Positions 55,688 through 62,973 of a stretch of DNA of 64,000 nucleotides are shown piece by piece. The notes beneath the pieces are model-generated. The model saw only the letters and a program-made list of their open reading frames with translations. It had not been told where the DNA came from and searched no databases. How positions within the stretch are numbered: the stretch's first letter is position 1; every line of letters starts with the position of its first letter. The stretch covers positions 186,001 through 250,000 of the forward strand of contig NZ_VCPE01000001.1 of the NCBI RefSeq assembly GCF_005938105.1, read 5' to 3'. Position numbers and translations under genes: made by a program. The DNA comes from Brucella haematophila (lineage in GTDB: Bacteria; Pseudomonadota; Alphaproteobacteria; Rhizobiales; Rhizobiaceae).

Positions 55688-56014
55688 TCACCGCACTTCG
55701 AGTACCTCTCCGCTCCGGCTATCGATGACGACGCGCATGTCATTGTCGTCTCGATCTATGCCTCTGACCACGTACACATTTCGGCGTCTGGAAACGCTTT
55801 CCACCTCATCCATGCCTTCGTTGCGCGCAATTCTTGCTGCTCGACGCTCGCTGATTGTTTCGCCGTAATCACGGCGATCACGATGCATTCTGCGGTCATC
55901 ATCTGGATTGACCTGAATGCCGTTTGGTCCGATTTCAATGCTTTGCGCTTGTGCCGGGACGGTGGACACAAGGGCTGTCACTATGACTGCTGCGATTGCC
56001 GAAAACCTGTACAT
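55688..56014 (-). CDS. Secreted PepSY-like protein
   Basis: 108 residues with a signal peptide (MYRFSAIAAVIVTALVSTVPAQAQ), an Arg/Asp-rich middle (DDRRMHRDRRDYGETISERRAARIARNEGMDEVE), then VYVVRGIDRDDNDMRVVIDSRSGEVLEVR. The C-terminal strand pair with 'VxIDxxSGxVL' is the PepSY pattern. It resembles the C-terminal part of the 61640-62035 protein. Periplasmic location is expected; function unknown. Confidence 0.72.
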   Translation of the reverse strand: MYRFSAIAAVIVTALVSTVPAQAQSIEIGPNGIQVNPDDDRRMHRDRRDYGETISERRAARIARNEGMDEVESVSRRRNVYVVRGIDRDDNDMRVVIDSRSGEVLEVR

Positions 56015-56250
56015 GGCAATTATCCATTATTCGTTTAGCGCCCGCCGCAATAATGAACGAGATACCCAGCCGCCGGTTCCTGACGCGACGGTCAACTCTC
56101 TTAACAAAACGACACATTCAGCAGTACGTAAGATGGATAGGTAGCACGCTAAGCAGTTCGTGTGTCATCATCAAATAAAATGAACTGTTGAAGCGGATAT
56201 ATTGTGCTAATGCACCTCACCATCGATAGCAGTATGGAAATATTCAAAAG

Positions 56251-56379
56251 ATGGAATGGATTCCGGTATTCTTGATCGCGTTCAAGGTTCTCGTGTTGGG
56301 CGCGGCCATGTTCTTCGCCATCAAGTTTCACTACGATGAAGATAAAAAGAAGAAGAATAGCGAAAAAGGCGGGACGTAA
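56251..56379 (+). CDS. Possible 42-residue membrane protein
   Basis: The translation is MEWIPVFLIAFKVLVLGAAM, then FFAIKFHYDEDKKKKNSEKGGT. One membrane helix (4-24) is followed by a strongly charged cytoplasmic tail. The Shine-Dalgarno is weak (AAAAG). The combination of helix plus Lys-rich tail is typical of real small membrane proteins, but this call is tentative. Confidence 0.45.
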   Translation: MEWIPVFLIAFKVLVLGAAMFFAIKFHYDEDKKKKNSEKGGT

Positions 56380-56471
56380 GCGCCCGCCGTGGTGCTTAGA
56401 AATGATGCTCCGTCTGAGGCGGAGCACGCTATCATCTTGCTGAGGTAGGCGCCGCTGGCTACAAGTGCGCC

Positions 56472-56663
56472 ATGATTTCATTTCCTTGGTGGGTTACCGT
56501 TCTCGTTATTATGTCGATCTATTGGCCGGTTACCGTGATGGTAGCGGTGGCGATAGTCGTGACAGCATTTCTTGGAACAAAGAGCATCGGCTGGCGGCTG
56601 GCGTGGATCGCGTTGGCGGCACTGATCGTAGCGCCAGTCATATGGTTTTACACGATACTATAA
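56472..56663 (+). CDS. Small membrane protein with two spans
   Basis: 63 residues almost wholly hydrophobic: PWWVTVLVIMSIYWPVTVMVAVAIVVTAFLG, then WRLAWIALAALIVAPVIWFY. Two membrane helices are joined by a short basic turn (TKSIGWR). No clear ribosome-binding site. No family recognised. A 7-bp hairpin (56406-56426) lies upstream. Confidence 0.5.
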   Translation: MISFPWWVTVLVIMSIYWPVTVMVAVAIVVTAFLGTKSIGWRLAWIALAALIVAPVIWFYTIL

Positions 56664-56781
56664 AGGCAGTGCTCGGCTTACCGCCGTCAGATTGTACATC
56701 GCGTGGATTTCGACCCACGTATAGGTCTGGGTAAACCATCCGCATATGCCGCGCCTCCTCGTTTGCAAAAAGGTAGGGCGC

Positions 56782-57078
56782 TTACTGTTGGCGTCTGGTC
56801 GTGTGGTCGGATTCTGGCGCAATCATTGATTGGCGTTTGAAGTAGGCGTTGACGCGGCGTTCGCTGCGGTGATGCAGCCAATAAACCGCAATGGGCAGTA
56901 TAATGAATCCCGCGCAAGTTACACGAAATATCCAGATTGCTCCGGTCGTGCCAAACAGCTTGAGGACCAAAATACCCAAGGGCGCGTTGCTTTGAGTTGG
57001 ATCGACGAAGATAATGCCAAGCAAGCCAGCCGGTATAAACCCCGCCGCTAGCAAACGAATTTTCCAAATGTCACTCAT
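56782..57078 (-). CDS. Small hypothetical membrane protein
   Basis: 98 residues with two or three hydrophobic segments (IRLLAAGFIPAGLLGIIF, LGILVLKLFGTTGAIWIF, VTCAGFIILPIAVYWL) and a basic C-terminal tail (HHRSERRVNAYFKRQ). GGGAGG precedes ATG 57078 by six bases. Family unknown. Confidence 0.65.
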   Translation of the reverse strand: MSDIWKIRLLAAGFIPAGLLGIIFVDPTQSNAPLGILVLKLFGTTGAIWIFRVTCAGFIILPIAVYWLHHRSERRVNAYFKRQSMIAPESDHTTRRQQ

Positions 57079-57134
57079 ATCGCGCCTCCCAACTGAGGAG
57101 GGAACTTATATTTTCGTGTAAAATCAGTCACGGC

Positions 57135-57370
57135 TTATTTGCGGCGTCCAGCCAAGGCGTCTTCGCCTTCCTGTTTATGATCGCGGCAGAACCAGAGCTG
57201 AGCCGTAGCGGTCTTGTAGCCGAACGATCTCCATGCTTTGCAGCCTTCGCATCGCAGTAGTGCTCAAAGAGCTTTCCGCTCTTTGAAGGGGTGATTCTAT
57301 CGTCCTTGAAATCGCTGATTGAAGTACCAATAGCTATGTTCAAGACAGGTTCAACGAACCTAAAGAGCAC
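57135..57370 (-). pseudogene. Frameshifted gene for a small Cys-rich (possible zinc-binding) protein
   Basis: In one frame the minus strand reads DFKDDRITPSKSGKLFEHYC then DA. A one-base shift near 57260 continues as EGCKAWRSFGYKTATAQLWF, then CRDHKQEGEDALAGRRK and TAA at 57135. Joined, the two parts give a CD.EGC...WFCRDH pattern: four metal-ligand-like Cys/His and Trp/Phe anchors, resembling short Cys/His proteins of rhizobia. The unshifted frame gives a compositionally odd tail, so it is unlikely to be the real product. Either a true pseudogene or a base-call error. Confidence 0.6.
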
Positions 57371-57424
57371 TACTTTTGTGTAACGCTTCCAGTCTGTAAG
57401 CCATTGATTTGTTTGGGGATCGAA

Positions 57425-57499
57425 TGGTGGGCGTAACAGGGATTGAACCTGTGACCCCTACAATGTCAATGTAGTGCTCTCCCGCTGAGCTATACGCCC
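57425..57499 (-). tRNA. tRNA-Val (anticodon GAC)
   Basis: On the minus strand: acceptor GGGCGTA pairs with TACGCCC, the D-arm is GCTC..GAGC, and the anticodon stem CTACA/TGTAG encloses loop TTGACAT, so the anticodon is GAC. The T-arm is ACAGG-TTCAATC-CCTGT and CCA is encoded. All stems are perfect, so it should be functional. It reads valine GTC/GTT codons. Confidence 0.95.
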
Positions 57500-57622
57500 A
57501 TTCGATGTGCCGCATACACCATATCGCGTTGCGGCCGTCAATGGCCTTTTTTGAAGTTTTTTCGTCTTTTTGTTGAAGACTTTTCAAAAGCCCGGAAAAC
57601 CGCGACTTGGCCGGTGATCGCC

Positions 57623-57985
57623 TTAGGCGGCGATCAACATTTTTTCGATTTCGTTCACCAGGTCACGCAGGTGGAATGGCTTGGAAAGCACTTTCGCATC
57701 GCGCGGGGCGTCAGAATCAGGGTTCAAAGCAACGGCAGCGAATCCCGTGATGAACATTATTTTCAGGTCGGGATCGATTTCCGTTGCACGGCGCGCGAGT
57801 TCGATGCCGTCCATTTCCGGCATAACGATGTCGGTCAGCAGCAGTGAGAACGGCTCTTCCTGCAGTCGTTCATAGGCGCTGGCGCCATTATCGAAATGTG
57901 TTACGTGATAGCCCGCCTTTTCCAGTGCCTTCACGAGGAAGCGGCGCATATCGTTGTCGTCTTCAGCAAGAAGAATTCTTTTCAT
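57623..57985 (-). CDS. cpdR: Response regulator CpdR
   Basis: 120 residues, a receiver domain only. Phospho-acceptor Asp52 lies in LLLTDIVMPEMDG, with acidic pair ILLAEDDNDM, Thr in FITGFAAVAL and Lys in VLSKPFH. The length and the sequence around these match CpdR, which in Caulobacter and Sinorhizobium is phosphorylated via CckA-ChpT and, unphosphorylated, directs ClpXP to degrade CtrA. ATG 57985 is the conserved start; an ATG seven codons upstream (58006) has a better GGAG site. Confidence 0.9.
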   Translation of the reverse strand: MKRILLAEDDNDMRRFLVKALEKAGYHVTHFDNGASAYERLQEEPFSLLLTDIVMPEMDGIELARRATEIDPDLKIMFITGFAAVALNPDSDAPRDAKVLSKPFHLRDLVNEIEKMLIAA

Positions 57986-58229
57986 TGGTCCGTCCGAATT
58001 TCCCATCGTTCGCTCCAGTGCTCGGGCAGCGTGAACGATTCAATTTTCCACTCTAGAAAACGCTTCTTTGGTAAATATGAAATGAATGCTCGCGCGAATG
58101 TTAATTGTTATGGCATGCATTTGGCAACAAGCTGTCATTTGTGACGGGATTGCCGCAGTTTTCGGTTCATGATCGAATTCGGAACTAACTGTTGGTATTT
58201 GCACCGGCGCAGCGGTTGACGTAATTTGC

Positions 58230-58304
58230 CTAGTGGTCTGATTCCAACATTTGCATCCCTTGGTTCAAGCGCTGAGCAAATGTTGGAATCAAAAAGACCA
58301 CTAG
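58230..58304. repeat. MITE-like hairpin element 1
   Basis: Outer arms CTAGTGGTCT (58230-58239) and AGACCACTAG (58295-58304), and inner arms GATTCCAACATTTGC (58240-58254) and GCAAATGTTGGAATC (58276-58290): a 25-bp stem with a 4-A bulge on the right side and a 21-base loop. It shares its CTAGTGG ends and layout with the neighbouring element. No coding content. Confidence 0.8.
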
Positions 58305-58317
58305 CAAGTATGTGTAT

Positions 58318-58395
58318 CTAGTGGATTTTTCGAATTTGACGTTTGAAACAGCGTATGTGTCAGTCGGGATTCAAACGTCAAATTCAATCCACTAG
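58318..58395. repeat. MITE-like hairpin element 2
   Basis: Outer arms CTAGTGGATT (58318-58327) and AATCCACTAG (58386-58395), inner arms GAATTTGACGTTTGAA (58332-58347) and TTCAAACGTCAAATTC (58370-58385): 26 bp with a 4-base bulge on the left side. The loop is 22 bases. It starts 13 bases after element 1. The inner arms differ from those of element 1. Confidence 0.8.
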
Positions 58396-58453
58396 CCCGG
58401 CGGCGTGCTGTGTCCAGTCACCGCGAAGATGACATGCATAAACGGATCAAAAT

Positions 58454-59344
58454 ATGAGTTTGGAGCGTGATTTCAGCCTGATACCGCCTTTCGAGGTGAA
58501 TGCTCCGGCGGAGCAGCGAATTCCGTTCGTATTCAACTCGCCGCATAGCGGTCGCTATTATCCGCAATCCTTTCTGGAATTATCCCGCCTCGACAGCCTT
58601 AGTATCCGCCATTCGGAAGATTGTTATGTCGATGAGTTGTTCGCTTCTGCCGTCCGACTCGGTGCGCCATTGCTCAAGGCGCATTTCCCGCGCGCATTTC
58701 TCGATGTGAATCGCGAAGCCTACGAGCTTGATCCGCGCATGTTCACCGAAACGCTGCCGCCTTTCACCAACAGCCAGTCGGCACGGGTTGCCGGTGGGCT
58801 GGGCACTGTGCCGCGTCTGGTGGGCGAAGGACAGATGATCTATTCGGGACGTATCCCGCTTGCTGAAGCTTTCTATCGTATTGAAGATCTCTATAAGCCC
58901 TATCACCGCACGCTTGAAGGCCTGCTGCAATCGACCCGCCAGCAGTTTGGCTATGCGGTTCTGATCGATTGCCATTCCATGCCGGGCGGCGTGCGTCCGG
59001 GGGAAGTGGCTTCGCGCCCTGATTTCATCATCGGGGACCGGTTTGGTCGCTCTTGCAGTGAGCGCCTCACACAGGCGGCTATCGAGCTGTTGCGGGATCT
59101 CGGCTACACGGTTGCGCATAACAAGCCCTATGCGGGTGGTTTCATCACCGAGCATTACGGTCGCCCAGCCGTTGCGTGCCATGCCTTGCAGATTGAGATT
59201 AATCGCAGTCTCTATGTAAACGAGCAATCGCTGCACAAGCTTGCGGGCTTCGATACTTTATGTGGCGATCTGCATCAGTTCCTGAGTGATCTCACATCCT
59301 TGCCGGACGATCTGTTTATCGCACCGCCGCTCGCTGCCGAATGA
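58454..59344 (+). CDS. N-formylglutamate amidohydrolase
   Basis: 296 residues. The family begins PFVFNSPHSGRYYPQSFL (His and Ser region), followed by SEDCYVDELF with metal-binding Asp/Glu, FPRAFLDVNREAYELDPRMF, YAVLIDCHSMPG and ITEHYG...ALQIEINRSLYV. It hydrolyses N-formyl-L-glutamate to formate and glutamate, the last step of one histidine degradation route, or related N-formyl amino acids. No hut genes are beside it here. It follows the two hairpin elements; its promoter must lie in or after them. Confidence 0.9.
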   Translation: MSLERDFSLIPPFEVNAPAEQRIPFVFNSPHSGRYYPQSFLELSRLDSLSIRHSEDCYVDELFASAVRLGAPLLKAHFPRAFLDVNREAYELDPRMFTETLPPFTNSQSARVAGGLGTVPRLVGEGQMIYSGRIPLAEAFYRIEDLYKPYHRTLEGLLQSTRQQFGYAVLIDCHSMPGGVRPGEVASRPDFIIGDRFGRSCSERLTQAAIELLRDLGYTVAHNKPYAGGFITEHYGRPAVACHALQIEINRSLYVNEQSLHKLAGFDTLCGDLHQFLSDLTSLPDDLFIAPPLAAE

Positions 59345-59417
59345 GATGTTGGGCACGGCGTCGCACAAATGCGACAAGCCTATGGTAAGTCTAGGCAATC
59401 CAAGTCAGCATGCAGAT

Positions 59418-59503
59418 AAAAAGAACCGCGCTCGTACGATACGAACGCGGCCAAAGACTAGGGAGGAAATGCCCCGAAAGGCATCGACAGGAAGACCTGT
59501 CTA
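59418..59503 (-). ncRNA. mmgR: mmgR (alpha-r8 / suhB-motif)-like small RNA
   Basis: Minus strand. A structured transcript starts near 59503 with GACTAGACAGG. It forms a GACAGG/CCTGTC hairpin, an ATGCC/GGCAT hairpin and a single-stranded TTTCCTCCCT, then ends in a terminator hairpin CCGCG-TTCGTA/TACGA-GCGCGG with TTCTTTTT. Length is about 85 bases against 77 for S. meliloti MmgR, and the position upstream of, and opposite to, hisN matches that sRNA and the suhB RNA motif (from memory). MmgR binds Hfq and affects polyhydroxybutyrate storage. The CCTCCC stretch could pair with ribosome-binding sites. Confidence 0.75.
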
Positions 59504-59509
59504 GTCTTT

Positions 59510-59538
59510 AAGCTACGCGCTAAAGCTGGTTGCGTCAA
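59510..59538 (-). promoter_or_regulatory. Sigma-70-type promoter of the mmgR-like sRNA
   Basis: Minus strand: -35 TTGACG (59538-59533), 17-base spacer, -10 TAGCTT (59515-59510). This sets transcription start near 59503, which agrees with the folded RNA. Confidence 0.55.
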
Positions 59539-59637
59539 GAAAATGCGCATCTTTTTTGGGCGAATTTTTTCTTGCTCAATAATTGAGCAAAATTAGCATG
59601 GATGCACAAGTTGCAGCCATGTCTTGGAAACAGGAGA

Positions 59638-60426
59638 ATGGGGTTGCTCATCGACAAGGCATTTTTTTCCGAAGTGGCAGCGGCAGCAGCGGCTGAAACT
59701 TTGTCGCGCTTTCGTCAGTTGAACGAGGTGGACAACAAATACAGTGTCGGATTCGACCCTGTTACCGAAGCGGACCGGGCTGCGGAACGGGCGATTCGTG
59801 CCGTTATTGGCCATCGTTATCCGGAACACGGTATTCTGGGCGAGGAATACGGCCCGGAAAATACCGACCGCAGCCATGTCTGGGTTATCGATCCCATAGA
59901 TGGCACTCGCGCCTTTATCTCCGGTCTGCCGGTCTGGGGCACGCTGGTCGGCCTGACGGTCGATGGTGATGCACGCGCCGGGATGATGTCGCAGCCGTTT
60001 ACAGGAGAGCTGTTCTATAGCGACGGCGAGGGCTCCTATTTGCTGCGCGAAGGCGATGGTGATGAGCCGCGCCGTCTTTCCGTGCGCAAGGGAGCCACCT
60101 TGGCGGATGCGACGCTGTTCACGACGACACCAGCGATGTTCAAAGGAGATAACCGCAAAGGGTTTGATCGGCTTGAAAGCGCCGTGCGCCTGTCGCGTTA
60201 TGGCGTCGACTGCTACGCCTTTGCGATGCTTGCAGGCGGCTATGTCGATATCGTCGTTGAGGCCGGCTTGCAGCCTTATGATATTGTGGCGCTGATCCCG
60301 ATCATTGAGCAGGCAGGTGGCGTGGTCACTCGTCGCGATGGCGGGCCTGCCGAAGAGGCTGGTGATATTGTTGCAGCCGCAACGCCGGAACTGCACAAGG
60401 CCGCGCTCGATTTGCTGAACGGTTAA
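59638..60426 (+). CDS. hisN: Histidinol-phosphatase (inositol monophosphatase family)
   Basis: 262 residues. The metal and catalytic motifs are GEEYG (about 68-72), DPIDGTRAFISG (about 84-95), and AGLQPYDIVALIPIIEQAGGVV near residue 217. The substrate-loop sequence and the position after the mmgR-type sRNA match rhizobial HisN, which releases phosphate from L-histidinol phosphate. The ATG 59638 has AGGAG only 3 bases upstream; TTG 59644, with 9-base spacing, may be the true start. Confidence 0.85.
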   Translation: MGLLIDKAFFSEVAAAAAAETLSRFRQLNEVDNKYSVGFDPVTEADRAAERAIRAVIGHRYPEHGILGEEYGPENTDRSHVWVIDPIDGTRAFISGLPVWGTLVGLTVDGDARAGMMSQPFTGELFYSDGEGSYLLREGDGDEPRRLSVRKGATLADATLFTTTPAMFKGDNRKGFDRLESAVRLSRYGVDCYAFAMLAGGYVDIVVEAGLQPYDIVALIPIIEQAGGVVTRRDGGPAEEAGDIVAAATPELHKAALDLLNG

Positions 60427-60434
60427 AACACTTC

Positions 60435-60480
60435 GGGGAATCGGTCTGACAGGCTGATTCCCCGTTCCTGCCTGTCAGAC
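60435..60480. terminator. Convergent terminator region with two exclusive hairpins
   Basis: GGGGAATC (60435-60442) pairs with GATTCCCC (60456-60463); alternatively GTCTGACAGGC (60444-60454) pairs with GCCTGTCAGAC (60470-60480). The two stems overlap and cannot form together. The second includes the stop codon of the minus-strand hydrolase. No long T-run follows. Confidence 0.5.
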
Positions 60481-61479
60481 GCCGGAGAACTCCGGCTCGA
60501 TGGTTTCCGGCATGGTTTCGACGTCCGACGATCCGGGAATGAAGGCGTCGAAGGCGGCCCAGAGCTGCTCGCGATAAAAATCGGCTTCCTGCAACAATTC
60601 GTGGCGTCCGCCGTCGATCGTAATCAGTGAAACATTGCGGGTGCGCGCAGCAAAGCGTTCAAGCACCGGCGTTGAGACAACGCGTTCGTCGCCCGCTGCA
60701 ATGATCAGCACAGGCACGCTGGGACTTTCTTCATAAAAATCCGGCTGATTGATGCGGCGCGCCGTTTCGAGTGCACCCCACACCCAGCGCACTGTCGGTC
60801 CGCCTAGCGCCAGATCTGGAAAGAGACGCGTGATTTCCGTATTGCGCATAAAACGCGCAGGGTCGCTGGTCAGCGGGTTTCCGGCAAAGGGGCGTGCGGT
60901 CAGCCTTTTTCCGCCCGAGGCGTAGAGCGTTCCAAGCCCGACGCGCCGTAGTGTGGCAGCCAGGCGGCGGACGACGTCGTCACTCAGTTTCTGTGTGGCA
61001 AGCCCCATGAAAGGCGCACACAACACCATGCGTGTGATACGGGACGAGAGACTGCCCATCGAGGCCAATGCCACCATGGCGCCGGAAGAATGGCCGAGAA
61101 TGTAGAAGGGCGGCGGACAATCGGGCAGAACAATATCGGTCAGAAAGTGATCGAGATCTTCCTGATAGTCGTCGAAACTGCGGACATAGCCGCGAAGCCT
61201 GTCCCGCAGCAACCGGTGCGAGCCGCCCTGGCCGCGCCAGTCGAAGGTGGCAGCGACAAAGCCGCGTGCCGTCAGCTCGCTCATCGTCTCGAAATATTTT
61301 TCGATGAATTCGTTTCGGCCTTGCAGCACAATGACCGTGCCGCGCACCGGGCCTGATTCCGGCTTCAGAATGCCATAACGCAGCGTTCTGTCAGGATAAT
61401 CGGAATGACTCGTGAAAAAGCCCGACTTTATGCCATGCGGAATCGGATTCGCATCGGTTTCGAACAGTAGTTCCGACAT
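60475..61479 (-). CDS. Alpha/beta hydrolase, lysophospholipase L2 / monoglyceride lipase-like
   Basis: 334 residues. The serine hydrolase 4 layout is seen: TVIVLQGRNEFIEKYFETMSEL, ATFDWRGQGGSHRLLRDRLRGYVRSFDDYQEDL, nucleophile elbow GHSSGA (Ser near 131), IIAAGDERVVS with Asp and DGGRHELLQE with His. No signal peptide. PldB-like lysophospholipid or acylglycerol hydrolysis is likely. Convergent with hisN. Confidence 0.88.
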   Translation of the reverse strand: MSELLFETDANPIPHGIKSGFFTSHSDYPDRTLRYGILKPESGPVRGTVIVLQGRNEFIEKYFETMSELTARGFVAATFDWRGQGGSHRLLRDRLRGYVRSFDDYQEDLDHFLTDIVLPDCPPPFYILGHSSGAMVALASMGSLSSRITRMVLCAPFMGLATQKLSDDVVRRLAATLRRVGLGTLYASGGKRLTARPFAGNPLTSDPARFMRNTEITRLFPDLALGGPTVRWVWGALETARRINQPDFYEESPSVPVLIIAAGDERVVSTPVLERFAARTRNVSLITIDGGRHELLQEADFYREQLWAAFDAFIPGSSDVETMPETIEPEFSGV

Positions 61480-61639
61480 CCGTTGCGCAGCCTTTCCCGA
61501 ATGATAATGCCCTGATCATCTCGAGTATTATGCGCGAAATGATGACAAAAAGTAACCGGAAGTTCGCTTCCGAACTTCCGGCCAAAGGATCGTCAGGTGC
61601 AAGGGACGTTGCGGCCAGACGTTCCGACTTCTCAAACTT

Positions 61640-62035
61640 TTAGTAACCGCCGGGGCGGCGTTCGCCGACGATACGACCGGAGAAGGCATCGACCATAACG
61701 ATGACGCGACGACCATTCGGACGTGTGGCGCGGACCATATAGGTGTCGCGATCCCGGCGCATGTCGCCGACTGCATAGCCGCGGCGTTCCAGCATGCGGG
61801 TTACGTCGCGCGGGCGCAGCGTATCGCGATTGCCCCAATCAGGGCGGCGATCCGGGCGACCATAACCGGGCGGCGGAGGCGGAGCATCCGGGCGCGGCGG
61901 GCGTGGGCGATAACCATCATTGTTGTCGTAATACTGAACCTGGACGCGCAAACCCGAGCTGTCAGCGAGGGAAGGGGTCGCAAAGCCGGTAGCGACGGTG
62001 GCAAGTGCGGCAAAAGCGAGAACAGCTTTTTTCAT
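61640..62035 (-). CDS. Secreted Pro/Arg-rich PepSY-like protein
   Basis: 131 residues. Signal peptide (MKKAVLAFAALATVATGFATPSLA), then a Pro/Gly/Arg-rich stretch (YRPRPPRPDAPPPPPGYGRPD), then RDVTRMLERRGYAVGDMRRDRDTYMVRATRPNGRRVIVMVDAFSGRIVGERRPGG, the PepSY-like strand pattern. AAGGATC lies seven bases before ATG 62035. It resembles the 55688-56014 protein, so the two may be distant paralogues. Periplasmic; function unknown. Confidence 0.75.
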   Translation of the reverse strand: MKKAVLAFAALATVATGFATPSLADSSGLRVQVQYYDNNDGYRPRPPRPDAPPPPPGYGRPDRRPDWGNRDTLRPRDVTRMLERRGYAVGDMRRDRDTYMVRATRPNGRRVIVMVDAFSGRIVGERRPGGY

Positions 62036-62244
62036 AACCGTGATCCTTAATAAAACCTGTCGAGCGACAGGCATGACGGGACATTTATTAGCCCCAAGCA
62101 GATGAACGCTCGCGGAAGATGATGTTCATTTTGGGTTCACTGTGCGGTTGCTCCCAAAAATGTAGGCTCCTATGGATCAGGAGTTGTTACGTGAAGTGAC
62201 ATGCCGTGTAGGCAAGGTGAGAGAGATTGTTGTTTGAGAACGGC

Positions 62245-62273
62245 CTTGAAAAGCAAAACAGCCATTCCCAAAT
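62245..62273 (+). promoter_or_regulatory. Candidate heat-shock (RpoH/sigma-32) promoter of the hsp20 gene
   Basis: CTTGAA (62245-62250), 16-base spacer, CCCAAAT (62267-62273). This resembles the alphaproteobacterial RpoH pattern CTTG...CC.AT. It would start a leader of about 145 bases that contains the ROSE-like structure. Confidence 0.45.
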
Positions 62274-62343
62274 GAGTTTTGCGGTCGCCAAAAAGGGGCC
62301 GCCGGCACCAAGGAATTCGCCATTAAGGGAGTTTCGCCGCCAT

Positions 62344-62426
62344 GCATGACCGTGAAACCGCAGAGCGGTTTTCGAAATCGGTCATGCCGAACCATGCATC
62401 ATGTCGCTCTGAAGGAGGGCTAACAC
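62344..62426 (+). promoter_or_regulatory. ROSE-type RNA thermometer in the hsp20 leader
   Basis: Hairpin 1: GCATGACCG (62344-62352) with CGGTCATGC (62379-62387), enclosing AAACCGC/GCGGTTT. Hairpin 2: 62403-62420 pairs GUC-CUCU with AGGAG-GGC around loop GAA, leaving G406 (of U-C-G-C-U) bulged opposite the ribosome-binding site AAGGAGGG (62412-62419). A bulged G in UYGCU facing the Shine-Dalgarno is the diagnostic feature of ROSE thermometers of small heat-shock genes: translation is blocked at low temperature and freed on heating. Confidence 0.72.
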
Positions 62427-62897
62427 ATGCGTCACGTAGATTTTTCCCCGCTTTATCGTTCCACGGTTGGTTTCGACCGGCTTTTCACCATGCTTGATTC
62501 GCTCGCTTCGCCGGAGGGCACCCAGTCCTATCCGCCGTATAATATCGAGCGCACGGGTGAGAACACCTATCGCATCACCATGGCCGTTGCGGGCTTTTCC
62601 GAAAGCGAACTCGAAATCGAAGCCCATCGCAACCAGTTGACCGTGAAGGGTCAGAAGGCTGACGAAAATGCATCCGATATCGGTGAAGTGCTTTATCGCG
62701 GTATTGCTTCGCGTGCTTTCGAGCGCCGCTTCCAGCTTGCCGATTTTGTCGAAGTCGCCGGTGCAAGCCTCAAGAATGGCCTCCTGCACATCGACCTCAA
62801 GCGCGAGATTCCTGAACAGATGAAACCGCGCAAGATCGAAGTCGCCAAAGCTGGTTCCGATAGCGCTCAGCAGATCGAAGCCAAAACCGCGCACTAA
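62427..62897 (+). CDS. ibpA: Hsp20/alpha-crystallin family small heat-shock protein
   Basis: 156 residues. N-terminus FDRLFTMLDSLAS, then the alpha-crystallin domain (about 38-130) beginning YPPYNIERTGENTYRITMAVAGFSESELEIEAHRNQLTVKG and ending GLLHIDLKREIPE. The C-terminal flexible tail has KPRKIEVAK, with IEV standing for the IxI/V motif. It is an ATP-independent holdase that keeps unfolding proteins soluble. Translation should be heat-controlled by the ROSE-like leader; transcription possibly by RpoH. Confidence 0.93.
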   Translation: MRHVDFSPLYRSTVGFDRLFTMLDSLASPEGTQSYPPYNIERTGENTYRITMAVAGFSESELEIEAHRNQLTVKGQKADENASDIGEVLYRGIASRAFERRFQLADFVEVAGASLKNGLLHIDLKREIPEQMKPRKIEVAKAGSDSAQQIEAKTAH

Positions 62898-62925
62898 GTG
62901 CGGATAAGCCTGTAGAAATAAGAAA

Positions 62926-62955
62926 GGCGGCGCTGCAAAGCGCCGCCTTTTCTTT
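62926..62955 (+). terminator. Terminator of the hsp20 gene
   Basis: GGCGGCGCT (62926-62934), loop GCAA, AGCGCCGCC (62939-62947), then TTTTCTTT; AAA precedes the stem. Confidence 0.93.
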
Positions 62956-62973
62956 ATGCCAACCGGAGTGTTG

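Noticed and set aside
57128-57370. Intact 80-codon gene in a single frame
   Set aside because: Only the first part looks coding; the second part is coding in the neighbouring frame, so it is treated as a frameshifted gene.
57362-57500. tRNA-Val as an attachment site of an integrated element
   Set aside because: No integrase, no convincing duplicated tRNA 3' end and no foreign cargo boundary are seen; the shared GAGCACTAC nearby is too short.
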